This document shows positions 1 to 9,940 of a stretch of DNA of 64,000 nt, in pieces. The notes under the pieces were generated by a model, which was not told the DNA's origin, made no database searches, and worked only from the letters and a program-made list of their open reading frames with translations. Within the stretch, counting starts at the first letter, position 1; every line of letters begins with the position of its first letter. Where the stretch lies: the NCBI GenBank assembly GCA_944333055.1, contig CALVKT010000022.1, positions 1-64,000 on the forward strand. Reading direction: 5' to 3'. The position numbers and the translations under genes were made by a program. The stretch is from an uncultured Clostridia bacterium. GTDB taxonomy: Bacteria > Bacillota > Clostridia > Christensenellales > Aristaeellaceae.

Positions 1-98
1 GACGCCGACGCCCACCCCGACGCCGACGCCGACACCCACCCCGACGCCGACGCCCACGCCGACGCCCACGCCCACCCCGACACCGTCTCCCACGCCGT
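1..98 (+). repeat. Thr-Pro coding repeat (linker)
   Basis: The first about 98 bases are a low-complexity array of ACG/ACC/ACA and CCG/CCC codons. In the frame of the following gene they read as an almost unbroken Thr-Pro dipeptide run with one Ser-Pro, ending just before Tyr-Ile-Ala-Ser-Ser. Hexamer units GACGCC and CACCCC alternate irregularly. Such Thr-Pro tracts are usually extended linkers in secreted or wall-anchored proteins. The array continues beyond the left window edge, so its full length is unknown. It is a coding repeat, not a CRISPR or regulatory array. Confidence 0.9.
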
Positions 99-1636
99 AT
101 ATCGCCAGCAGCGCGAGCGCCGTGGAGGATACGGATCCGTCGGAGGTGATCAGGGAGAGCCGCATCATCGTCGGGCAGGAGCTGGTGGAAGAGGGCTTTG
201 CGCGCAGCGAAGAAGTGAGCATGGGCGATCCGAAGGCGTATAGCGCGCAGGGCGGCCTGCTGACCTATCGCGGCGGCCCGCTGCGCCAGAACGGCGCATA
301 CGGCACCGTGACCGTGGAAGACGAGGAGCTCTCCGTGCTGCGCAGCATCCGCACGACATCGCTGGACGGCCAGTACATGGGCTTTGGCTACGGCACGCAG
401 CCGCTCATCGTCAAGTGGTACAAGAACATCCGCGAGATGATGAATATCAACGATGAGTCCAAGTCGACCACGTCGATGAAGGAAGTCATCTATCCGGCAA
501 ACGATGGCCGCATCTACTTCATCGATCTGGAGACGCAGACGTACAGCCGCGATCCGATCCACGTCGGCTATCCGATGCAGGTGACGGCCAGCGTCAACCC
601 GTATGGCTATCCGCTGCTCTACGTCGGTCAGAGCGTCAGCGAGATGAGCGACCATGAGGGCATCATCGGCATGCGCGTGTACAACCTGATCGACCAGAGC
701 ATGGAGGCGTTTATTCCGGGCATGGTGCCCTACGCGTACACCAACGACGGCGCGATCACCACGTCTGCGCTCGTGGAATCCTATTCCGATACGCTGATTT
801 ACGCGTCTGAAAACGGCACGATCAACACCGTGGCCATGAATACCTACTTCGACCTGGAGAATGCCGAGATCGCCGTCGATCCGCAGATGACGGCCTATGC
901 CTACAAGACCAAGCTCAAGAACGCCAAGCAGTACGACATTCGCTCCGATTTGGCCGCGTATGGCGACTACGTCTTCTTCGGCGACATGGCCGGCTCCATC
1001 CAGTGCGTGGACATGAACACCATGCAGACGGTCTGGGCCGTCGACATGGGCGACAGCGTCGTGGCGCCGGTCGCGCTGGAGACCGGGGAGGACGGCGAGG
1101 TCTACCTCTATGCCGGCAACGTCGTCAACAGCCGCGCCAGATCGACGCCGATCAGCCTGGTCAAGCTCAACGCGCTCACCGGCGAGACGATCTGGACGTG
1201 CGCCAGCGAGATCAAGGGCAAGTACGCCAGCAAGCCCGCGAAGGAAGGCATCTATGCGGGCCTGATGGCCGCGCCGATCGTCGGCCAGGGCGACATCAGC
1301 GACCTGGTGATCTTCAACGTCAACAACGTCGTGGACGGCGACACGAACTACGCCGTCGTCTATGCGCTGGACAAGGAGACCGGCGAAGAGGTCTGGAGCC
1401 AGCCGATCGACGTGCAGTCCATCTCCTCGCCGATCGCGCTGTATCAGCCGGACGGCAAGAGCTATCTGGTGATGGGCGATGACAACGGCACGCTGCGCCT
1501 GATGGACGGCTACACCGGCTCCACGATTCACACGGTGAATCTGGGCAGCGCGATTCAGGCTTCCCCGGCGGCTTACGGCAACACGATCGTCGTGGGCACG
1601 ACGGGCGGCATGCTCTCCTTCGTCGAACTCAAGTAA
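2..1636 (+). CDS. PQQ-like beta-propeller surface protein (5' partial)
   Basis: The frame is open to the left edge, so the true start lies upstream. The internal GTG at 122 is not a likely start because the Thr-Pro linker is in frame before it. After the linker come about 500 residues with beta-propeller character: repeated blades such as DGRIYFIDLETQTY, GSIQCVDMNTMQTVWAVDMG, VVYALDKETGEEVWSQ and GTLRLMDGYTG resemble PQQ/WD40-like (quinoprotein) repeats. No quinone ligands or enzymatic residues can be assigned. A proline-rich linker before a propeller suggests an extracytoplasmic protein with an N-terminal anchor or second domain outside the window. Its role is unknown. A strong hairpin follows the stop. 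Confidence 0.8.
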   Translation, partial: TPTPTPTPTPTPTPTPTPTPTPTPTPTPSPTPYIASSASAVEDTDPSEVIRESRIIVGQELVEEGFARSEEVSMGDPKAYSAQGGLLTYRGGPLRQNGAYGTVTVEDEELSVLRSIRTTSLDGQYMGFGYGTQPLIVKWYKNIREMMNINDESKSTTSMKEVIYPANDGRIYFIDLETQTYSRDPIHVGYPMQVTASVNPYGYPLLYVGQSVSEMSDHEGIIGMRVYNLIDQSMEAFIPGMVPYAYTNDGAITTSALVESYSDTLIYASENGTINTVAMNTYFDLENAEIAVDPQMTAYAYKTKLKNAKQYDIRSDLAAYGDYVFFGDMAGSIQCVDMNTMQTVWAVDMGDSVVAPVALETGEDGEVYLYAGNVVNSRARSTPISLVKLNALTGETIWTCASEIKGKYASKPAKEGIYAGLMAAPIVGQGDISDLVIFNVNNVVDGDTNYAVVYALDKETGEEVWSQPIDVQSISSPIALYQPDGKSYLVMGDDNGTLRLMDGYTGSTIHTVNLGSAIQASPAAYGNTIVVGTTGGMLSFVELK

Positions 1637-1649
1637 ACCTCGGACAGCG

Positions 1650-1684
1650 GATGCCGCTGCGGGATATCCGCAGCGGCATCTTTG
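1650..1684 (+). terminator. Rho-independent terminator after the propeller gene
   Basis: A perfect 13-bp stem (GATGCCGCTGCGG at 1650-1662 with its complement at 1668-1680) and a 5-nt loop are followed by TTT. The T tract is short, so termination efficiency is uncertain. The position, 14 nt after the stop codon, fits. Confidence 0.75.
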
Positions 1685-1723
1685 CAACATGCGCGTCATC
1701 ATTTCTTGGCAAGGAGGTACCCG

Positions 1724-3223
<1,500 letters not shown>

Positions 3224-3246
3224 GCCGCAGGATCACGCCATGGATC

Positions 3247-3280
3247 AAAACCACGTGTTTGCGCGTGGTTTTGTTTTTTT
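3247..3280 (+). terminator. Rho-independent terminator after glpK
   Basis: A 9-bp stem AAAACCACG / CGTGGTTTT (3247-3255 and 3264-3272) with an 8-nt loop is followed by GTTTTTTT. This is a canonical intrinsic terminator 23 nt after the glpK stop. Confidence 0.92.
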
Positions 3281-3368
3281 CCAAAATGTGAAATTTTTTC
3301 CGATGTCTTTTCGTCTTATTGGTGTAACCACAAAAGCGTGCAGATGAAGATAAAGGAGGAGAGGCAGT

Positions 3369-5597
3369 TTGAAACATCGTTGGATGGCGGCGGCGCTGTG
3401 CTTCGCGCTGCTGTGCGCCTGCGGCGCGGCGGCAGAGCCCGCCATGCAGGCATGGGCCGGATACGACGGCGTGATGCTCGCCGGGCGCTATTTTCCGCTC
3501 GTCGTGGAGATCACGGCGGACGACGCGCCGGTGGAGGACGCGCTGCGCGTGGACATCGGCGTCAGCGGGGAGTCGTATGACACGCTCGTACTGCCCGTGT
3601 CCGTGCCGGCGGGCGAGACGCGGTCCTACAGGCTGACCGTGCGGCCGCTGATCAATCAGCGCACGTTTGACGTGACGCTGGCAAACGATCCGCAGCTTCG
3701 CGCGACGGCCGTCGTCGCGCAGGTTGTGGATGAGGACGCGCTGGTCATCGGCGTATTGGGCGATGATGCGGCGCTGGCGCAGGCACTGGGCGAGGTGGAG
3801 CATCGGGACGTCTTTGGCAATGAGGAGGACGTCGCGGCGATTCTCCTCTCGCCGGAGCAGCTTGCGCAGAACGAACGGGAATGGAGCGCCTTTGACGCGC
3901 TGGTGATCGATGCCGATGCTTCGCTGGCCGACGAGGATGCGGCGCGCATCGCGGACTGGCAGCGCGAGGGCGGCATCCTCGTGCGCCGGGAGGCCGAGAC
4001 GCCGGACGTACAGCCGGGCGAAGCGGCAGCCGAAGTGACGCAGTCGCCCGCCGATGAGGCGGCGCAGATCTTTGCGCAGGTGCAAAACGAGCTGGCGGAC
4101 GGCGAGCGCATTTCGCGCGATCAGCGCGCGTATCCCTACAGCGCGTCGATCAACGAGAACCTGACGGTCGAGGGCAATCTCCTGCCTGCGGCTGCCGTGC
4201 TCGCGCTCTACGTGCTCGTCGCGGGCGTGGGCGCGTATCTGCTGCTGCGCCGTGTGGACAGGAGCAAGCGGCTCTGGCTGGCCGTTCCGACGCTGGCGGT
4301 CGTCACCTGCGGCGCGCTTTTCGTCATGGGCGAAGCGTTGGGGATCAATCAGCCGATGAGCACGTCGGTGCACGTGACGCGCTATGACGCGGATGGCCGC
4401 GTGCAGGTGCATGAGCTGGCGATTGTGACCTATGCGGGTCAGGGACGCAAGGAGATCACCACGGCGAATCATCTGCCGCTGGAGCGCCAGGCTTACACCT
4501 ATTTCCAAAAACACGTGAACAATCTGGAGAACGCGGCGCTGCGCGACGTGTGCACGCTGGGCGAGCAGGCCGCCATCGAGCTGGAGGGCAAGGCGGATTG
4601 GCTCCGCCGCTCGCTGGTCGTGGACAGCGATGCCACGCCTGAGGGCGCGATCCGGGCGAGCGCGCACATGGATGAGGACGGCCTGCACGTGAATGTGGAG
4701 AACGGCACGGACGTGACGATTGAGAACGCCATGCTCTTCACGAAACTGGGCTACGCGCAGCTTGGCGATCTGGCGGCGGGCGCAACGGCACAGGCCATGC
4801 TCGAGCGCGTGCAGGACGTGCCGATCGACGAGGACGGCGATCTGCGCATCGCGGAGCGGCAGATGATGCCCATCGAGCTTTCGCTCTATGCGGTGACCCA
4901 AGCTGCCGTCTATCCGGAGAGCGCGCAGGATGAAGATTTTGACACAAAGTCGCTGTCGCGCGCGGAGCGCCAGCGCCGGAATGAAAACGCGGATATCTGG
5001 AGGCTCGGCTGCGAGAATCAGGGCGCAGGCCTCTCCTGCGTGATCGTGGGCGAAACGCCGCAGATTGCCTGCGAAACGCTGCTGGTGGACGGAGAGCCGA
5101 TCGCGCGCAGCGCACAGAGGAGCGTGCTTGTCTGCGACGTGCCGTTTGAGACGGTCTCCGAGAGCGGCTGGTTCTACATGCCCAATGACATGTTTGTCTG
5201 CCGCCAGGTGCGGTTTGACGAGCAGGGCGTGCCTGCGCTCGATGCGCCGTATGAAAGCCTGTACCTCCAGCAGAGCGAGTGGTGCTTCGGCTTTTCGCTG
5301 GCGGGCGTGGACGTCTCCGGCATCGAGGAAATTCGCCTGAACACGGGCTTTTACAGCGAGCCGGACGGCTGGCCGGAGGGCGTGACGCTTGAAATCTACG
5401 ACGCCGGGCAGCAGTGCTTTGTGGCGCTTGAGCAGGCCGATCCCGCGCGCATCGACGGTGAGACGGCGCAGCGCGCCATCACCCCGGCGGGCGAACTCAT
5501 CCTGCGCATGACAGGCGAAGCCCTGTCGGAGCGGGCGATACGTGCGTCCATCATCGTGGAGGGACGCAGCGCCGAGGAAGGAGGGCAGGAGCAATGA
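3369..5597 (+). CDS. Membrane-anchored extracytoplasmic protein encoded with an ABC exporter
   Basis: A 742-residue protein. The start is the TTG at 3369, nine bases after AAAGGAGG (3352-3359); the first ATG is too far away. An N-terminal signal segment ends in LLCACG, a possible but non-canonical lipobox. Residues about 120-200 (for example FDALVIDADASLADEDAAR followed by a Trp-Gln-Arg-Glu-Gly-Gly turn) look like the glutamine-amidotransferase-like fold found in several envelope proteins next to ABC transporters. Two hydrophobic segments follow at about 268-293 and 301-323, then a large domain of about 400 residues. The stop overlaps the start of the ABC ATPase (ATGA), so it is translationally coupled and probably works with the exporter. 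I do not recognise a named family. Confidence 0.75.
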   Translation: MKHRWMAAALCFALLCACGAAAEPAMQAWAGYDGVMLAGRYFPLVVEITADDAPVEDALRVDIGVSGESYDTLVLPVSVPAGETRSYRLTVRPLINQRTFDVTLANDPQLRATAVVAQVVDEDALVIGVLGDDAALAQALGEVEHRDVFGNEEDVAAILLSPEQLAQNEREWSAFDALVIDADASLADEDAARIADWQREGGILVRREAETPDVQPGEAAAEVTQSPADEAAQIFAQVQNELADGERISRDQRAYPYSASINENLTVEGNLLPAAAVLALYVLVAGVGAYLLLRRVDRSKRLWLAVPTLAVVTCGALFVMGEALGINQPMSTSVHVTRYDADGRVQVHELAIVTYAGQGRKEITTANHLPLERQAYTYFQKHVNNLENAALRDVCTLGEQAAIELEGKADWLRRSLVVDSDATPEGAIRASAHMDEDGLHVNVENGTDVTIENAMLFTKLGYAQLGDLAAGATAQAMLERVQDVPIDEDGDLRIAERQMMPIELSLYAVTQAAVYPESAQDEDFDTKSLSRAERQRRNENADIWRLGCENQGAGLSCVIVGETPQIACETLLVDGEPIARSAQRSVLVCDVPFETVSESGWFYMPNDMFVCRQVRFDEQGVPALDAPYESLYLQQSEWCFGFSLAGVDVSGIEEIRLNTGFYSEPDGWPEGVTLEIYDAGQQCFVALEQADPARIDGETAQRAITPAGELILRMTGEALSERAIRASIIVEGRSAEEGGQEQ

Positions 5598-6541
5598 TTG
5601 AGTGCATCGAACTGGTGAAACGATATGGCAAGACGCAGGCCGTCGACCATCTGAATTTGCACGTGGACGCCGGCGAGATCCACGGCTTTGTCGGCCCCAA
5701 CGGCGCGGGCAAGACGACGGCTATGAGAATCCTCGCCACGCTTTGCGCGCCCACGGCGGGCGATGCGCGCGTGGACGGCGTGAGCGCCGTGCATCAGCCG
5801 CAGCAGCCGCGTGCACGGGTGGGCTACATGCCGGACTTCTTCGGCGTGTACGACAACCTCAAGGCTTGGGAATATCTGGATTTTTATGCGGGCTGCGTGG
5901 GCATGGACGCCAAAGCGCGCAGGAAGCGCATCGACGCGCTGCTGGATCTGACGGCGCTGTCGGGCAAGCGCGAGGCGTATGTCGATCAGCTCTCGCGCGG
6001 CATGAAGCAGCGCCTGTGCCTGGCTCGCGCGATGCTCCACGACCCCAAGCTGCTGATTCTGGATGAACCGGCCTCCGGCATGGACCCGGTCGCCCGCGCG
6101 CAGATGCGCGACATCCTGCGCGAGATCGCGCGCATGGGCAAGACGGTGCTCATCTCCTCGCACATCCTGCCGGAGCTCTCCGAGGTGTGCACATCGATGA
6201 CTGTCCTGCAAAGGGGCAAGAAGGCGTTCAGTGGCACGATGACGGAGCTGGAAAAGCGCCTGCACGGCGCGCCGCTGGTGATCCGCCTGACGCAGACGCC
6301 GGACGAGGAGTTGGCGCGCCGGGCGGCGCAGCGCCTGAGCGAATTGCTGGGCAGCGCGCCGGCGATGGAGGAAGACGTGTGGCGCATCGAGACACAGGAG
6401 GACGTGCAGCGCGATGCGCAGGCGCTGCGCATGCTGATGGAGCTGGGCGTGCCGGTGTGCGGCTTTGCCCGTGAGCACGCGACGCTGGAACAGGCGTTTA
6501 TGGAGGTGACAGGCGCTTATGAAGCTCAATCCCATCTTTGA
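5594..6541 (+). CDS. ABC transporter ATP-binding protein (CcmA/ABC-2 type)
   Basis: A 315-residue ATPase with Walker A GPNGAGKTTA (about 34-43), signature LSRGMKQRL (about 133) and Walker B LLILDEPASG (about 153-162), followed by the switch histidine in ISSHIL. A roughly 90-residue C-terminal extension is typical of ABC-2 exporter ATPases of the drug or polysaccharide type. Its ATG overlaps the stop of the upstream membrane protein, and the permease ATG lies inside its own 3' end, so the three genes form one tightly coupled operon. The substrate cannot be deduced. Confidence 0.93.
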   Translation: MIECIELVKRYGKTQAVDHLNLHVDAGEIHGFVGPNGAGKTTAMRILATLCAPTAGDARVDGVSAVHQPQQPRARVGYMPDFFGVYDNLKAWEYLDFYAGCVGMDAKARRKRIDALLDLTALSGKREAYVDQLSRGMKQRLCLARAMLHDPKLLILDEPASGMDPVARAQMRDILREIARMGKTVLISSHILPELSEVCTSMTVLQRGKKAFSGTMTELEKRLHGAPLVIRLTQTPDEELARRAAQRLSELLGSAPAMEEDVWRIETQEDVQRDAQALRMLMELGVPVCGFAREHATLEQAFMEVTGAYEAQSHL

Positions 6542-7427
6542 ATCCTCGGCGCGCAGGCGCATGCGCACGTGGAGAACGCCGGTGATTTTGACGGCATACA
6601 TGGCGGCGCTGCTGTGCATCGCATTCAACACGCTGTTCGCCTTCTTTGGGGACGGCGTGCGGATCGCGCAGATGCGCCTGAGCACGGAGGGATACATCTG
6701 GGTGACGGCGCTGCAGCTCGGTCTGATCGTGGTGGTCGCGCCCGCGCTCAGCGCGGTGAGCATTGCGGGCGAGCGGGAGCGTCAGACGTTTGACCTGCTG
6801 CGTGTCACGGGCGTGGGCACGCGGCGCATCGTGCTGGGCAAGCTGATGGAGAACTTCGCGTTCATCGCGCTGCTGATCCTTTCCGGCGCGCCGGCGATGA
6901 TGCTCTTTCACATCACGGCGGGCATCTCGCTTGCGGAGCTGGTCGCCACGCTCGTGTACCTGATGGTCATCGCGCTGGAGGCGCTCACGGTGGGCATGGC
7001 GGTCTCCGCGCTGTGCCGGCGCACGATCACGGCGATGGTCATGGCGTATCTGGCCATCTGCCTGCTGGGCGGCGGCGCGTGGGCGCTTGCCAAGCACGGG
7101 CCGTTTGCCGCGCGCTACACGTATGAATCGCTTCAGGCACTGGAGCGCATGGGCACGGCGCAGATCCTGATGGGCATGCCGGTGCCGGTGTTCTTCTGCC
7201 CGGCTGTCGGGCTGGTCTCCCTGCTCGCGCAGCAGACGGGCATCCTGCACAGGACGATGCAGCAGACGATGCGCCTGTTTGACATCTATGTCGCGATGAA
7301 AGCGGCGGGGTTCGGCGCGGTGGCGCTGGTCAGCCTGGCGGCGAGCGCGCTGAGCGCGGCGCTGCTCACGGCGTTTGCCGTCGCTGCGCTGCGCATGCAG
7401 GACAGGGCGGCGCTCAAACGCGGATAG
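6519..7427 (+). CDS. ABC-2 type transporter permease
   Basis: A 302-residue integral membrane protein with about six hydrophobic segments, including VILTAYMAALLCIAFNTLF, GLIVVVAPALSAVSI, FIALLILSGAPAMMLF and a C-terminal VALVSLAASALSAALLTAF. The motif SIAGERERQTFDLLRVTG is the amphipathic coupling region of ABC-2 permeases (E-R-x-x-x-T-x-x-x-L). It starts 23 bases before the end of the ATPase gene and is the last gene of the operon, closed by a terminator. It probably forms a homodimeric exporter core with the ATPase. Confidence 0.9.
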   Translation: MKLNPIFESSARRRMRTWRTPVILTAYMAALLCIAFNTLFAFFGDGVRIAQMRLSTEGYIWVTALQLGLIVVVAPALSAVSIAGERERQTFDLLRVTGVGTRRIVLGKLMENFAFIALLILSGAPAMMLFHITAGISLAELVATLVYLMVIALEALTVGMAVSALCRRTITAMVMAYLAICLLGGGAWALAKHGPFAARYTYESLQALERMGTAQILMGMPVPVFFCPAVGLVSLLAQQTGILHRTMQQTMRLFDIYVAMKAAGFGAVALVSLAASALSAALLTAFAVAALRMQDRAALKRG

Positions 7428-7443
7428 AGCGCCTGTGCGCGAT

Positions 7444-7473
7444 GGGCGGACGGCTTCGGGCCGTCCGCCCTTT
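7444..7473 (+). terminator. Terminator after the ABC exporter operon
   Basis: A perfect 10-bp GC-rich stem GGGCGGACGG / CCGTCCGCCC (7444-7453, 7461-7470) with loop CTTCGGG is followed by TTT. It lies 17 nt after the permease stop. Confidence 0.8.
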
Positions 7474-7600
7474 CTGCATGCGGCTGCATGGGCTTGGCGA
7501 AATCTGCGAGATTCGCCTGTTTCTGTCAGGAATATTGAAAAACATTTGAAGATGTCCTGCATTTCCTTCATCTTCCCGACACAATCCGACCGCTTGGCCC

Positions 7601-7629
7601 TTGACAGCGTGTAGGGTTGAGGATAAAAT
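7601..7629 (+). promoter_or_regulatory. Sigma-A promoter of ilvE
   Basis: A consensus -35 TTGACA (7601-7606), a 17-bp spacer and a -10 TAAAAT (7624-7629). The predicted transcript has a leader of about 65 nt containing a small GGCG-CTT-CGCC hairpin, too short for a T-box or riboswitch. Confidence 0.88.
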
Positions 7630-7701
7630 GATACTGTTACGATTTGAGGCGCTTCGCCCCGAAGTTCGTTTCACATCCGAACTTTGATGGAGGTCTTGAC
7701 C

Positions 7702-8772
7702 ATGTACGACATTCCTGTGACGCGCACGCAGCATCCCAAGCAGAAGCCGGCGGATGAGACGAAGCTGGGCTTTGGCAGGCTCTTTACGGATCACATGTTC
7801 ATCATGGACTATGCGCTCGACCGCGGCTGGTACGACGCCCGCGTCGTTCCGTACGGCCCGTTTGTGATGGATCCGGCGAGCACGGTGTTCCACTACGCGC
7901 AGGAGATCTTTGAGGGCATGAAGTGCTATCGCCGCAAGGACGGCGGCCTGCAGCTCTTCCGCCCGCGCGACAATTTCGTGCGCATGAATCGTTCTGCCGT
8001 GCGCATGGGCATGCCGGAACTGGATGTGGAGCAGGCGCTCGCGGGGCTGATCGCGCTGATCCGCGAGGACGCCGACTGGGTGCCGTCCGCGCCGGGCACG
8101 TCGCTCTACATCCGCCCGACGATGATCGCCACCGACGTCATGCTCGGCGTGCATGCCTCGCACACGTATCGCTTCTACATCATCTGCTCGCCGTCCGGCG
8201 CGTATTATCCGCATGGCCTTGCGCCGGTGGGCATCTACGTGGAGCCGGAACTCGTGCGTGCGGTCAAGGGCGGCGTGGGCTTCACCAAGACCGGCGGCAA
8301 CTACGCGGCGTCCATCCTCGCGGGCGAGATGGCCGAGAAGAAGGGCTACGAGCAGGTGCTCTGGCTCGACGGCAAGGAGAACAAGTACATCGAAGAAGTC
8401 GGCGCGATGAACATGTTTTTCAAGTTCAAGGATGCGCTGATCACCCCGCCGCTGCTGGGCTCCATCCTGGGCGGCATCACGCGCGATTCCATCATCAAGC
8501 TGGCGCAGCACATGGGTGTGCCGGTGGAGGAGCGCCGACTGACCGTGCAGGACGTGTTTGACGCCGCCGACCGCGGCGAGCTGGAGGAGGCGTTCGGCTC
8601 CGGCACGGCCGCCGTCGTCTCGCCGGTGGGCCGTCTGGCCTGGAAGGATCGGGAGATCACCATCTCCGGCGGCGAGATCGGCCCCCTGACCCGTCAGTTT
8701 TACGATACGCTGACCGGCATTCAGTTCGGCGAGGTGGAGGATCCGTTCGGCTGGGTGCTCAAGCTCGACTGA
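7702..8772 (+). CDS. ilvE: Branched-chain-amino-acid aminotransferase
   Basis: A PLP-dependent class IV aminotransferase that interconverts Leu, Ile and Val with their 2-oxo acids. The product is 356 residues, the longer BCAT subgroup. Diagnostic segments are FHYAQEIFEGMKCYR near the N terminus, GGVGFTKTGGNYAAS with the presumed Schiff-base lysine at residue 196, EEVGAMNMFF, and GSGTAAVVSPVG near the C terminus. The start is the ATG at 7702, seven bases after TGGAGGT (7688-7694). It has its own promoter and is not next to other branched-chain biosynthesis genes. Confidence 0.95.
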   Translation: MYDIPVTRTQHPKQKPADETKLGFGRLFTDHMFIMDYALDRGWYDARVVPYGPFVMDPASTVFHYAQEIFEGMKCYRRKDGGLQLFRPRDNFVRMNRSAVRMGMPELDVEQALAGLIALIREDADWVPSAPGTSLYIRPTMIATDVMLGVHASHTYRFYIICSPSGAYYPHGLAPVGIYVEPELVRAVKGGVGFTKTGGNYAASILAGEMAEKKGYEQVLWLDGKENKYIEEVGAMNMFFKFKDALITPPLLGSILGGITRDSIIKLAQHMGVPVEERRLTVQDVFDAADRGELEEAFGSGTAAVVSPVGRLAWKDREITISGGEIGPLTRQFYDTLTGIQFGEVEDPFGWVLKLD

Positions 8773-8813
8773 GCGATGCGGCAAAAGATCTTCCAAAGAT
8801 GAATGCAAGCAGG

Positions 8814-8842
8814 TGGCACCCATGTTTTGATCACGGGTGCCA
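8814..8842 (+). other. Stem-loop downstream of ilvE
   Basis: A perfect 8-bp stem TGGCACCC / GGGTGCCA (8814-8821, 8835-8842) with a 13-nt loop sits between ilvE and the next gene. There is no T tract after it, so it is at best a weak terminator or an mRNA-stabilising hairpin. Confidence 0.45.
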
Positions 8843-8887
8843 TTGCTATGCGCAGAAGCGATTTCATATCTTGGGAGGATCATGTGC

Positions 8888-9916
8888 ATGTTCAGACAGG
8901 AAGAAGTGTTTGTCGGCGGCTGGCAGGAGAAGACGATTGAGGCGATGCAGCGCCGCCGCTTCGAGCAGCAGGTGGCACAGCTGCCGCCGCTGGGCGCGGG
9001 CAGGCTCTCATCGCTCTCGCCTTCGGCGTTTGCGCGCAAGCTGGAGCAGTGCTGGCAGGATATCCCGCGCAAGCCCATGAGGGCGCAGCAGATCGGCGAG
9101 GTCTGGAAGCGCGTGCTCAGCAGCATGGACGCGCAGGCGGATTGCCTGTCCCATGAGGAACACGAGCTGGTGGAGCGCGCGCTGATCCTGGGCGGATGCG
9201 CGCAGATCGAGGACGCGCTGGAGCTGGAAGCGGCGCGGGCGCTTTCCCTGCGGCTGTGGGCGAGCGTGGGCATCGTCTCCGGCAGGCCGTATATCGAGCT
9301 GGAGACGCCCGTGCTGGAGCCGGTGGCGCGCGCGTTTGCCCGCGCGCAGCACGAGCGAACGCGCCAGCGGCTGGAGGCGTTTCATGCGTATCTGACGGGG
9401 ACGCTCTACCGCGTCGGCGCGATGGATGACCGCCAGCCGCAGCAGCTGCTCCTGCGGGATGTTCTGGGCGAGCACGCGGGCAGCGAGCTGCACATGCAGC
9501 TGGCCCGGCGCTACCTGTGGGCCAGCTACGACTGCGTGGATTACAGCGGCGGCGTCATGCTGGTGCACGCGGCGCTCGCCGATCCGCATCACCTGATCGC
9601 CCGCACGCATCGGCGGCACAGCCTGCTGCTGCCGCCGCAGGCGGAGTTTGCGGTGGACATCCTGCCCGAGGAGATCCCGCTCCAGCAGGCCGTGGAGCGC
9701 GCCATCCGCGGCGCGCTGCGCGACGGCTTTCGCGCGGAGGACGTCGCCCGCAACCTGCGCTTTCTGTGCAAGCAGGGCGCGCCGCTCGATGCGCTTGCGG
9801 AGGTGCTGCAAAGCGCGCTGATCGTTTACGTATCACCGAGCATGTGCGGCGCGCTCTCCAACATGTACTACAGGATGCCCAAATGGATCGAGTGCAGCGA
9901 TGCTGCCTTGCAATGA
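8888..9916 (+). CDS. Hypothetical protein, unrecognised
   Basis: A 342-residue, Leu/Ala/Arg-rich, mostly helical cytosolic-looking protein without signal peptide or membrane segments. The start is the ATG at 8888, nine bases after GGGAGG (8873-8878); an in-frame ATG at 8882 is too close to that site. Conserved-looking stretches are ELHMQLARRYLWASYDCVDY, RTHRRHSLLLPPQAEF and YVSPSMCGALSNMYYRMPKW. No catalytic motif or known domain is evident. It lies 24 bases upstream of the RluA-type gene on the same strand and may be co-transcribed with the RluA-HAD-DUF362 run. Codon use matches the core genes. Confidence 0.7.
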   Translation: MFRQEEVFVGGWQEKTIEAMQRRRFEQQVAQLPPLGAGRLSSLSPSAFARKLEQCWQDIPRKPMRAQQIGEVWKRVLSSMDAQADCLSHEEHELVERALILGGCAQIEDALELEAARALSLRLWASVGIVSGRPYIELETPVLEPVARAFARAQHERTRQRLEAFHAYLTGTLYRVGAMDDRQPQQLLLRDVLGEHAGSELHMQLARRYLWASYDCVDYSGGVMLVHAALADPHHLIARTHRRHSLLLPPQAEFAVDILPEEIPLQQAVERAIRGALRDGFRAEDVARNLRFLCKQGAPLDALAEVLQSALIVYVSPSMCGALSNMYYRMPKWIECSDAALQ

Positions 9917-9940
9917 CCTCATGAAACGGAGCGATAGGCC

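Noticed and set aside
1-98. Direct-repeat array that could be mistaken for a CRISPR or minisatellite
   Set aside because: Units are only 6 nt with no spacers and encode an in-frame Thr-Pro linker. No cas genes are nearby.
8811-8845. T-box-like word AGGTGGCACC near the start of the unrecognised gene after ilvE
   Set aside because: The gap between ilvE and the next gene is only about 115 bp, too short for a T-box leader with stem I and specifier loop. The hairpin lacks a T run, and the downstream gene is not an aminoacyl-tRNA synthetase or amino-acid gene.
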